The notes under the pieces are model-generated. The model had not been told where the DNA came from, did not search any database, and worked only from the letters and a program-made list of their open reading frames with translations. Shown here one piece after another: positions 1 through 11,600 of a DNA stretch of 64,000 nt. Position 1 is the first letter of the stretch, and each line of letters opens with the position of its first letter. Source of the stretch: Variovorax sp. JS1663 (lineage in GTDB: Bacteria > Pseudomonadota > Gammaproteobacteria > Burkholderiales > Burkholderiaceae_C); assembly GCF_002157355.1 (NCBI RefSeq), contig NZ_LYMK01000034.1:1-64000 (forward strand), given 5' to 3'. The position numbers and the translations under genes are program-made.

Positions 1-2640
1 GGACTGGACGGTGTCGGTGCCTTCGCCGGGGTTCTCGGTGACCACGTCGGCCGCGTTGTCGACGACGTAGGTGTCGTTGCCCGCGCCACCGATCATCGTG
101 TCGCCGCCGGCGGCGCCATCGAGCAGGTTGTGGCCTGCGTTGCCGGTGAGGGTGTTGGCCAGGGCATTGCCGGTGCCGTTGAGGTGGCCCGCTCCCGTGA
201 GGGTCAGGTTTTCCAGGTTGGCTCCCAGGGTGTAGCTGACGCTGGACTGGACGGTGTCGGTGCCTTCGCCGGGGTTCTCGGTGACCACGTCGGCCGCGTT
301 GTCGACGACGTAGGTGTCGTTGCCTGCCCCACCGATCATGGTGTCGGCGCCGGCGGCGCCATCGAGCAGGTTGCTGCCGGTGTTGCCCCGGAGGTAATTG
401 GCCAGGGCGTTGCCGGTGCCGTTCAGGTTGGCCGTGCCGGTGAGGGTCAGGGCCTCCACGTTGGCACCCAGGGTGTACGTGATGCCCGACTCCACCATGT
501 CCATGCCTTCGCCGACGTTCTCGGTCACCACGTCGCCCGCGTTGTCCACGACGTAGGCATCATGGCCTGCCCCACCGATCATGGTGTCGGCGCCGGCGCC
601 GCCGTCGAGCATGTTGTCGCCTGCGTTGCCGGTGAGGGTGTTGGCCAGTGCGTTGCCGGTGCCGGCCAGGTGGCCCGTGCCGGTGAGGGTGAGGCTCTCC
701 AGGTGGGCGCCCAGGGTGTAGTTCACGCTGGACTGCACGAGGTCGATGCCTTCGTCGGCGTTCTCGGTGACCACGTCGCCCGCGCTGTCCACGACGTAGG
801 TGTCGTGGCCCAGGCCACCGGCCATGAGGTCCGCGCCGGCTCCGCCGTCGAGCAGGTTGTTGCCGGCGTTGCCGGTGAGGGTGTTGGCCAGGGCGTTGCC
901 GGTGCCGTCGATGGCGGCGCTGCCCGTGAGGGTGAGGTTCTCGATGTACTCTCCCAGGCTGAAGCCGACGCTGCTTTGCACGCCGTCCGTGCCGCCCTGG
1001 TCCCGGAACTCGAACTCCCGGCCGCCGTCCGGCTTGATGAGGGTGACCCAAGTGCCTTCGCTGACGGTGTCGCCGCTGTCGTCCACCAGGTAGGTGTCGT
1101 CGCCCGCACCACCGGCCAGGGTGTCGGCTCCGGCGCCACCGTCCAGGGTGTCGTCGCCCGCACCACCGTCCAGGGTGTCGGCTCCGGCGCCACCGGCCAG
1201 TGCGTTGTGGCCGCTGTTGCCGGCAAGGACGTTGGCCTGCGCGTTGCCGGTGCCGTTCACGTTCCCGGCGCCGGTGAGGGTCAGGCGCTCCAGGTCGGCG
1301 CCCAGGGTGTAGCTGACGCTGGACTGCACGGTGTCCACGCCTTCGCCGGGGTTTTCGGTGACCACGTCGCCCGCGTCGTCCACGACGTAGGTGTCGTTGC
1401 CCAGGCCACCGGCCAGGGTGTCGGCTCCGCCCGCGCCATCGAGCAGGTTGTTGCCGGCGTTGCCGGTGAGGGTGTTGGCCTGGGCGTTGCCGGTGGCGTC
1501 GAGGTGGCCCGCGCCGGTGAGGGTGAGGTGCTCCAGGTGGGCGCCCAGGGCGTAGCTGACGCTGGACTGCACGGTGTCCACGCCTTCTTCGGCATCTTCC
1601 GTCACCACGTCGCCCGCGTCGTCCACGAGGTAGGTGTCGTCGCCGGCGCCACCAGTCAGGCTGTCGGCTCCGCCCGCGCCATCGAGCAGGTTGTTGCCGG
1701 CGTTGCCGGTGAGGGTGTTGGCCAGGGCGTTGCCGGTGGCGCTCAGGGGGGCCGCTCCCATGAGGACGAGGTGCTCCAGGTTGGCCCCAAGGGTGTAGGT
1801 GAGGCTGGCGTACACGGTGTCCACGCCTTCTTCGGCATCTTCCGCCACCACGTCGAGGGCGTTGTCCACCAGGTAGGTGTCGTCGCCCGCACCGCCGGCC
1901 AGGGTGTCGGCTCCGCCCGCGCCATCGAGCAGGTTGTTGCCGGCGTTGCCGGTGAGGGTGTTGGCCTGGGCGTTGCCGGTGGCGTGCACGTTGTCCGCGC
2001 CAGTGAGGGTGAGGTGCTCCAGGTTGGCCCCGAGCCTGTGGTCCACGCTGGACAGCACGGTGTCGGTGCCTTCGCCGGCGTTCTCGGTGACGGTGTCGCC
2101 CGCGTTGTCGACGACGTAGGTGTCGTTGCCCGCGCCACCGCGCAGCCGATCCGCACCCGCTGCGCCGTCGAGCAGGTTGTTGCCGGCGTTGCCGGTGAGG
2201 GTGTTGGCCTGCGCGTTGCCGGTGCCGTCCACGTTCCCCGCTCCCGTGAGGGTCAGGTTTTCCAGGTTGGCGCCCAGGGTGTAGGTGAGGCTGGACTGCA
2301 CGGTGTCCGCGCCTTCGTCGGCGTTTTCGGTCACCACGTCGAGGGCGTCCACGACGTAGGTGTCGTTGCCCGCGCCGCCGGCCAGGGTGTCGGCTTCTGC
2401 GCCACCATCGAGCACGTTGTCGCCTGCGTTGCCGGTGATGACGTTGGCCTGTGCGTTGCCGGTGGCGTCGATGGCGCCCGCGCCGGTGAGGGTGAGGTTC
2501 TCCAGGTGGGCGCCCAGGGTGTAGCCGACGCTGGACTGCACGAGGTCCACGCCTTCGTCGGCGTTCTCGGTGACCACGTCGCCGGCGTCGTCCACGACGT
2601 AGGTGTCGTTGCCCAGGCCACCGGCCAGGGTGTCGGCTGC
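1..2640 (-). repeat. 243-bp tandem coding repeats (81-aa RTX units)
   Basis: The VVTEN-coding block recurs at 31, 274, 517, 760, 1351, 1594, 1837, 2080, 2323 and 2563, mostly exactly 243 bp apart. A divergent unit near 1060 carries an inserted stretch and an extra pair of nonapeptides (760 to 1351 is 591 bp). One unit near 2340 is 3 bp short and lacks one residue after YVVD. Each unit reads GGAGNDTYVVDNAGDVVTEN, then a TDTVQSSVSYTLGANLENLTLTG-like stretch, a TGNAxANTLTGNAGNNLLDG-like stretch and an ADTLAGG-type nonapeptide. The array continues past the left edge. Confidence 0.95.
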
Positions 2641-5600
2641 GGCACCGCCATCGAGGGTGTCGGCCCCGCCCAGGCCCCGCAGCACGTTGGCGCTGGCGTC
2701 CCCGAGGAGGGTGTTGGCTGCCTCGTTGCCCAGCACCGACCAGCCGCCATCGCCCAGCAGTTGCGCATGTTCCAGGTCCGCGCGGGTGGACAGGTCCAGC
2801 CATTTGTCGGTGAGCTGGACGCCCGCGTCGGGCGCCGCCGTGGACAGGACCACGGTGTCCTGGCCGCCGGCATCGAGGGCGATTTCCTTGACCAGCTGCG
2901 ATGCGTCGCTGGGCTGGTATTCGGCCTGCAGTTTGCGCACGTCCAGCAGGTAGCGGTCGTCTCCCAGGCCACCGTCCAGCACGTCGCGGCCCCGGCCGCC
3001 GTCCAGGGTGTCGTCTCCGGCGCCGCCGCTGAGCATGTCGGCACCCAGGCTTCCTTGCAGCAGGTTGTCCCGGGCGTTGCCCAGGAGCACGCCTGCGGCC
3101 TGGCCGACGAGCTGGGCGTCGCTCAGGTGGTCGCGCCCGGAGAGGTCGATGCGGTGGGTGCCCGTGTCCGCATGGAGCACGATTTTGTTGCGCTCCCGGG
3201 GGTCGGCCCGGTCCAGGATTTCCGCGAGGGTGGGGTCGTAGTCGGGCTGGCTGAAGACGTAGGTGTCGCTGCCGGCGCCACCGACGAGCAGGTCGACGCC
3301 GGCGCCGCCTTCGAGGGTGTCGTCTCCCTCGCCTCCGGCCAGGGCGTCCGCACCGCCCCCGCCACGCAGCAGGTCGTCTCCGGCACGGCCGAACAGGGCG
3401 TCGGGCTGGTCGTCTCCTTCCAGGATGTCGTCGGACCCGGCCAGGGCGTCTTCTTCTGCAGCCTGGCCGCTGATCACGCGCTGGTAGTCGTCGTAGCGCC
3501 CCAGCCAGGAGGCGCCCAGCTGCACGCGCAAGGGCTGGACGGCGTCGCCCGCGTGCATGGCCTGGGTGGCCTGCGCGAGTTCGTAGGCGTCGGCCTGGCC
3601 GTAGGTGGCCAGGCGCTGGGGGTCGGAGGCCATCCATTGCCAGGGGTCGTGCAGGGCGGCTGCCTGGGCCACGGGCAGTTCGCCGACCCAGTAGGCCTGC
3701 CGCGCGCCAGCGGGCTCGCCTGCAAAGCGCAGTACCTCCACGTTGCTCGCCTGGATGCGCCCGTCACGCCCGGCGACGGTGTCCTGGATGAGGAGGACGG
3801 GCGCTGCGCCTGCGCCGGGGAGTTGGTAGCTCAGTTGGTAGTCGCCGAGGGCGCCGCGCAGATGGACGAGGTCCAGGCCCTGCCCTCCGTCCAGGGTGTC
3901 TTCTCCGCCACCGCCGGTGAGGGTGTCGTCTCCACCTCCGCCCGACAGGAGGTTGGCTGCAGCCGTGCCGGTGAGGGCGTTGTCCAGGTCGTTGCCGGTG
4001 CCGTTCAGGTCCAGGCCTTGCAGGACCAGGTCTTCCACTTGTGCCGCCAGGGTGTAGGAGACGGCAGCCTGGACGGTGTCGTGGCCCTCGCCGGCGTTTT
4101 CGAAGACGAGGTCGTCGGGGCGCACGACGCTGTAGCGGTCGTCTCCGCGGCCCCCGGCCATGAGGGCCGCGACGAAGGCGGGCGCGGAGAGGCCGCTGTC
4201 TTGTGCAGGGGTTTCGAAGAGGGGCGGGTGGGACAGCGCGTCGGCCGCGTCGGTGCCCACGATGCGCTGGCCGTCGAAGTGCCTGAGCTGCACGAGCGCC
4301 TGGGCATGGGCCTCCTGGCCTTCGTTGTGGCCCCATACGTCCAGCATGACGTGGCCGGCGTTGTCTTCAGGGGCGGTGAGTTGCAGCGCGCCGTCTTGCG
4401 CCTGCAGCCACGCAGGGGCACCGCGGCGGCCCGCAACGCCCAGTTCGTGGGAGTTCGCCCCGGAGACCAGGCTGGACAGGGGCGCCAGGACGGTGCGGAT
4501 GCCCGACCAGGCCTGGTAGATCTGCGGCGGGTTCACCCACATGGGCTCGGGGCGCGCGCCTTCCTGGCCCAGCAGCTGGCCAAGGGGGATTTGCACCAGC
4601 GATGGGGGCGGGGGCTGGGGTTGTTCTTGCTGGGTCTGGGAGGCTTGCTCCTGGGCCTGGGAGGCCTGCTGGGTCTCTGACGCCAGGGCAAGGTAGCTCA
4701 CCTGGGCCACGCCGCTGCCGGTTTCGCCCCGCCATTCGATCAGGCTGGCCAGGCCGGCGGCATCGATGCCGGGCGCTCCCACGTAGCGGATGTTCAAGTC
4801 GCCCCAGCGCAGATCCGTGTCGTGCAGGATGAGCGTGACGGCGCTGCTGGCCACGAGCACTTCGGCACCGCCTGCGCCCAGCCACAGCTCGGCGGTGCCT
4901 TCGAGGAGGTCCAGGCTCACTTTGGCGTGGCCGCCGCGCGCATCGATACGCACGTGGGGAAGCTGCCCCGCCTCGTCGCCGAAGATGCCAACGCCAACGC
5001 TGACTTCGGTGACGTCCGGATCGAGGAGGACGATGTCGCGGCCGCTGGCGGCCAGCACGCGCACGCCGTCGCCGCGCACACGCACGAAGTCGTCTCCGGC
5101 GCCTGGGTCGATGAGGGTTTCCTGGGCGCCATCCTGTTCGGGGACGGTCTCGGTCACGGTCACGGTCGCGGTCTCGATGAGGTCCGCGCCCTCGCCGGTA
5201 TGGACCTGCCGCACTGGCGCGCCCAGGCTCAGGTGGTCGTCTCCGATGCCGGTGAGGAGTTTGTCCACGCCGGTGAAGCGGCCGCTCTGGCCACGCGCGG
5301 CGAAGGTCTGGCCGTCTTCGTCAAGGTCCACGCGCACGGCGCCCAGGCGCTGCAGGTCCAGGGTGTCGGGGCCTCCACCGGCATCGACGGTGAGGTGCGA
5401 GCCGGCCGCAGCGCGGTCCACGACGACGAGGTCTTCACGCGCGCCGAGCTGCACTGCTCCCGCGCCGATGAGTACGGTGTGCCGCTGCGCGCCGAGCAGG
5501 CGGACTTCGTCTCCTTCGTCGGGGAGCTGCGACTGCGTTGCGCCGGACACGCCAGACACGCCGGACACGCCGGAACCCCAGTCGTAGGTCAGCTCGCCCT

Positions 5601-8600
5601 CGCCCCCCATGTAGTTCCACCGACCCTCGGCGGCATTCCAGCCGTCGATGTCGCTGACGGTGTCACTGAAGCGGCTGCCCAGCACGGTGCCCACGCCCTG
5701 CAGGGCGCCCCAGCGGATGTCCTGGCCGCTTTGCGCCCACTGCAGGCTCACGGCCTTGTCGCCGCCGCCTTGGGCGCTGATGGAGATCTGGGTGGCGGTG
5801 ATCAGGTGGATCAGGTCCGATCCGCGGCCCAGCTGCAGGCTGACGTTGCCACGCAGGACTTCGTAGCGGTTGTCTCCAGGCAGTGCGCGCGCATCGAGCG
5901 CGATCCTGGCCTGCGGGTCCTGCCCGTCGTCGCGCACGATGACCAGGTTGTGCACTTCCCCGTCGGTGGGCAAGAAGGCCGCGTCCAACTCCCAGCTGTA
6001 GGTGGCTGCCTGCCCAGGGCCTTGCTCGATGTCCACGTCGAACCAGGCCGCTTGCTGCAGTTGCTGCTCCAGGGCCTGCGGGGTCTGCCGGTAGCGGGCG
6101 GCCAGGTTGTCTTTGTAGGTCTGCCACTGCAGGGCGTCGGCGTCTTCCGCGGGCGGCTGCAGCAGCTCCAGGCCGCCGAGGTCTCGCGGCCTCAGGCCGA
6201 GCAGGTAGCCGCCGTGGCGGCTCTGGCTCTGGACGGTGGTGTAGGAGGGATCGAAGGCGAAGTCCTCGCGCTGCAGGCCGATCTGGATGATCTGGTCCAG
6301 TTGGGGGTCGGCGCTCAGTCTCTGCACGAGGGCGTCAGCGGCGCTGCGCCATTCGTAGCCGGGCTGCAGGGTTCGCTCTTGGATGTCCTGCAGGCGCAGC
6401 CGCGCCTGCAGGTAGGCCGTCGCCAGTCTCTGGTAGGTGTCGGGCAGCTGGCTGATGGTGCCGTCGAGGTCGTACTGGCTGTGAGGCTGCATGGCCTCGT
6501 CCACGGCCTGGATGAAGTGGGCCCAGGTGCTGTCCTGGGCATCGAGCGCCGCTTTGTATTGGTTGACCTGCTGCTGGGCGAGGGTGAGTTCGTCCGTCTT
6601 GAGCAGCAGGCCCGCGCGCACGCGCTGTTCGTAGGCGTCCAGGTACCAGCTCGGGTCCTCCAGCACGTCGTCGATCTGGCCGATGATTTGCGATGCGTGG
6701 TTGTCAAAGAGGGGGTGGAACACCCGGCCGCCCTGCTCGTCGGCCAGGCGGGCCACGAGGTCAAGCAGTTGCGCATCGTTGGCCAATCCCAGCTGCCGCT
6801 GGCTGGCAGCCTGTTCGCGCAGGTCCTGCGCACGCCCGAAGGCAGCCCAGTCGGGCTGGAGCATGCTGGCCACGGCCAGCGCCAGTTGCACGCCCTCGGG
6901 GCCGCCGAATTCGCCGACCACGACCATCGCCACGGTGAAGGCCAGGTTGACGCCGGCACCGGCCATGGCCCACTCGTCTTCGTGGCGGATGACGCCGTTG
7001 TCGTGGTTGGCAATGTAGGTGTTGACGCTGTCGCCCAGGGCCTGCATTTGCTTGAGGGCGAAGTAGGCGGTGAGCATCCTGCCTCCCTGGCCCATCACAC
7101 TCTGCAGGGTGGGGACGAACTGCGCTCCCATGGCCTGCCCAACCTCCAGGGCAACTTTGCCTCCCAGCAGCAGGCCCGCGCCTGCACCCACCGCCAACTG
7201 CTCGACCAGCATCTTGTCGAGCTCGCGGGTGTCTTCTCCCCGCGCCACCGCCTGCTGCCGCGCCGCCAGCAGCTGCCGGGTCGCCCCGGCGGTGCTGTAG
7301 AGCATGTAGGCGTCCATGAAGTAGCCGTTGTATTTGGAGACGGTGCCGATGACCTCCTCGCCGGCGCCAGGCGCCACGCCTCGCCGCGCCAGGTCGGCCT
7401 GGATCATCTCGCCCTGCAGCCGCCGCGCCAGCTCCCGGTCCGGCTGGTCGCCGCTGCGCGCAAGCTCCCCGAGGGCCTGCTGGCGGCGCAGCTGCGCCTG
7501 GTTTTGCTGGAGGCTGCGCGCGTCGTAGTCTTCTTGGGGGCGCACGGGCTGGTCTCGGTTTTGCTGGGCACCGCGCCCGTCGATGAAGGCCTCTCCCAGC
7601 TGGCCGAGCTGCCAGGCCTGCAGGGGGTCGAGGTCCAGCAACTGGACTTGCTCGCGCAGGTCGTGTTGCAGCTGTTGGGGATTGCGGCCCTCGTCCTGAC
7701 CGGACGCCAGCATGTCCAGCACGGGTTTGAGCTGCAGGTCGAAGTAGCGCAGCTCCTGTTGCACCGCCTGGTCCAGGCGTTCAGGGGGCAGGGCGTCCTG
7801 GCGCAGGAGCTCCTTGCGCACTTCCAGGGCGTAGCGCTCGCGCAGCTGCTGGTCGGTCAGGCCCAGCTGCGCCTGTTTGGCCACCGATTTGTAGAACTGC
7901 TCGGCGGCGTAGCCGACGCCGTAGTCCTGGCCACCACCGGCCAGGAGGTCCAGCACGCTGAACAGTTCCACCCGCTGGTAGTGTTGCTCGAGGGCGCTGC
8001 CGACAGGGGCATCGGGGCCTTGCCTGGCCTCGTTCTGCGCCACGCGCAGCCGCAGGCTTTTTTTACTCAGCTCCTGGGCCAGTTCTTCACGGCTGAGGGT
8101 CTGCTGCGGGTCGCTCCTGCGGCCCAGCACGGCATCGACGGCTTCTTCGATGTCGCCTTGCAGGGCGTCGCGCACGAGCTGCGCGTCGCGCTCGGCCACG
8201 TCTTCAAGCTGCCCCACACTGTCCCAGTCGAAGTCCTTGAACATGTCGTACAGGACCCCGGACAGCTGCTCCAGGCTGGCCTTGGCGGCCTGCGCGCTGA
8301 CCGGCTCATCCGGCAGCCCCAGCTTGCCAAGCATCTTCTCCCACATCTGCCGGCTGCGCGCGTCACCCCACGCGCCAAAGTCGATGTTGCTGTCCTGCGC
8401 ATCTTCCACCACCGCCAGCGCGCCGGCCGCACCAGTGTCCGGGTCCTCCCAGTCCCGGTTGCGGCTCCCGGGCAGGTCTTGCGGGCCCGCCGAGGCTACG
8501 AGCGTGATGTATTCCACCGAATTAGCGTCGTGCAAAGGCTCCTCGTCTGCTAGCGGCTCGCCATCCCAGTGCTCGTCATAGATCCCATCGGCAGTAATGA

Positions 8601-11600
8601 GCCAGCCCGCGGGCACGACCGCATCTTCCCGCACCGAGATGCCGGGGGCGACCCAGGCGTCCTCTTCGACCACGGCGCCACACTGGATCTCAGCGCCGGC
8701 GCCGATCCGGGCGCGCGCCTCGACCACGGCGCCTAGTTCGATCACTGCGCCAGCGCCGATCTGGACCCAATCCCCGACCACGGCGCCTGCCTCGATCACA
8801 ACGCCCGCGCCGATGATGACGCCGCTCCCGACACTGCCGAAGATCTTCGCCCCGGGCCCGATCTTCGTATTGGCGGCGACCTGTGCATCCATGCCAATCC
8901 GCACTCCTTCGCCCAGTTCCACGCCCGCGCCGAGCCTGGAGCCAGCCTTCAGAAGACATTCATCGCCGATGACGGTCCCTGCGCCCACTGAGACGCCCGA
9001 AACCACCAGCACGCCATCGCCAAGCGAAACATTGGCCCCGAACGTCACGCCCGGAGCGATCATCGACCCCCCCGTGCTCCAGTAGGCGTTCGATCCGCTG
9101 GCTGCATCAAGGTCGGCCACCATGGCGTCGGGGGGGAAAAATCTGGCAAGCTTTCGCACCACCTCCGGGTGGTCCAGATTCCCCAGGGCCATCTCGAACA
9201 GCTTCTCCGGCGTCACTTCCCGAGACTCCAGACCACGCTCCAGAAAGACACTCGTTGCGGCGATGTCGTTCTTGGCGAACGCGAGATCGAGCACGGACAG
9301 GCCATTCACTCTCTGGTCAACGAGATCGGGAGCGATGTCCAGGAGCAGCTCGAAAAACTGCCGCTTGTCCTCGCCCCCCAAGGATGTGATCGATGCCCGT
9401 AGAGCATCGAACAGCGAGTCACGCCATTGCGGGTCACGCAGGTTGACCACGTGCGACAGTTCCAACAGTCCATTGAGGTTGGGGTCGGGACCACCCAGGC
9501 TCTTGATCGCCTCTGCGACCTCGGTCTCGTAGACTCCCGGCGCCGCCTTCGGCAACCCCTCCAGGTAGAGAGCCAGCGAGTGCTGCATGGCAGTCTTTTC
9601 CTGGGGGGTCAGGTCTTCTGACCGCGCGGATCTCAGAATGTCCTTCAGAACGTTCGACGCCTTGTTCTTGAGATCGAAGCTGTAACTTCCCGAGCTCAGC
9701 ATCACCTCGAGAAGCTCGAATTTGCCCTTTCTTGCCGCATACTCAACCGGCGTCGGTCCGTTCACGTACTCAGGTCGACCCGATACGAACGTCACCACAT
9801 CAATTCGGTTCTGGTCGATCGCCACCTCCAAGAACGTTTTTCCTTCGCGACCCCGCCAGCCAAAGGCCTCAGGGGGCATGTTCTTCAAGAGCTGCGCTTC
9901 CTTCTGCGGATCGAGCCGGTCTTTGGAAGGCCGCAGGATCCAATCGATCCACGGTGTCGCGTCGCAACTCCGGTCCTTGAAAAGTTTCGCCAAGGCCACG
10001 CCCGACGGCCCCTGCGCCTCCAGCTTCGCGATCACTTCAGTGAGATCCGCCCCGAGCGGGGCAAGCATGTCGGCAACGACGGGGTTCAGCTTCCGGTCGA
10101 CACTGATCTCAGCCAGTGTCGGCCCGTCCGGTCCGTCCTTGCGCAGATTCAGGAGATCACGCCGCGACCTGTCGTCGAGGAAGATCAGTACCGCCGTCCA
10201 TTCCTCGGGCTTCGATGCTCCACTATCGTTGATGTCCTCTATCCAACGGAACATCTGGCGCGACAGTTCGCCAAGCAATCGTTCGCGCGACTGTGGATTG
10301 TTCTCCATGTAGGCGGACAGCTGCGTCTCGACAAGCCAATCTCCAACCTGCCCGGCTCCATTCAATTGAGAGACCGCCTGAAAGATGGACGTCCCCTCAC
10401 CCAAGAATCCCCCGAGGATGCCTCCCTTGTCCCCGAACAACCACGACAGCGTCTCTTCTGGATTGACCCTGACCATCGCCTCGATCAGCGGCAAGGGCTC
10501 CTCGGTTTTCTTCAGCGCGTTCTCGACGTCGCGCGGGCCTAACGACGCGCCCGCATCGATCAGATGCTCCAGGTTGCGCACATAGAGTTCGACCTGCTTC
10601 TCTGCGGGTAGCCCAGTCAACGAATCCTGGACGGAATCCAGCAGTACGTCCAACATCTCCCTGCCAACGCGGGACAAGAAGTCCGGTTTCCCCGTCGAGG
10701 ACAAGAGGTCGAGCGCCCGCCACCCGCCAGTCTGGACCATGGCCTTCGCTTCATCGAAACGCGGCGGCCGCCGAAGCATCATTGCCGCGAACGAATCGCG
10801 AAACTCTCTCCCTCTTGCCGTATTCAGGTCCAGTTGATCGGCCAGGTCTCCAATCTCCTCCCACCACGCCAACAGGTCTGCGTTCAGCGGACTTGGTTTG
10901 ACGCTGCTGACTGCCTCGGCAACCAGGCTGCGCGTCTGTCTCAGCAACTCAGCTTTCGTTCCCTGAGGAAGAACCCGACCCAGCTCTTCGATTTCCAGCT
11001 GATACTTCTTGACTTGCTCCAGCGAATAGGTCTCGCGCCCTCGGTAGTGCTCCAGGTCGGTTGGGAATGGGATGTCGAGAGTTGGAATTCCAGCTTTCCA
11101 CACCTTCCACGTGTTCAGGAATGGGTGCCCTTCCAGGATGAACTTGTATGGATTGTCGGCATTGCCCGAGAGGGCCATCAGCTCATTCAAGCCGAAGGTG
11201 CTCGCCGCAAGCTGGTCCTCATCCGCACTCACGATCACTGTGTTGGTGCCGGTCCAGTTTTCCTTGTCCAGCTCGCCGATGAGCGCCCCGCTGTGACAGC
11301 TGTATGCAACAAACGACCCCCTCCAGGTCGTCTCCTTGCCACTGGAATCATAGGCGTCGATCCCGGTCAGAGCATCGAGAAACTCGTAGGTGCTGATCAT
11401 CTCTGGCTCCATGGCGAAGTAGTGCCTACCTTCATGGACCGCCCCATGCGCATCGAGAAAGATGACTGTGTCGGGACCGATCAGCTTCTGATCCGCAAGA
11501 TCTTGGATCGCCGCCCCCAAGTCGAAGCCCGGCACCCCGCCCAGGATCTTGACTCCTTTCGACTCGAGGATTCGTTGGTCGACCGTCACCCCCTTGTCGC

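Noticed and set aside
1..2640. Regular 243-bp periodicity suggesting a CRISPR or satellite
   Set aside because: The period is a multiple of three, the repeats are long and coding, and there are no unique spacers between short repeats. It is an RTX protein repeat array.
560..3637. 1025-codon minus-strand frame within the RTX array
   Set aside because: An out-of-frame reading of the same repeats, Arg/Pro-dominated. The true frame reads GNDTYVVDN and is continuous to the window edge.
130..8553. Two very long plus-strand frames (130–4680 and 4822–8553)
   Set aside because: They are exact codon-register antisense of the giant minus-strand gene. Their translations are Val/Gly/Gln-rich repeats with no domain, and arise from the GC-rich third positions of the RTX gene.
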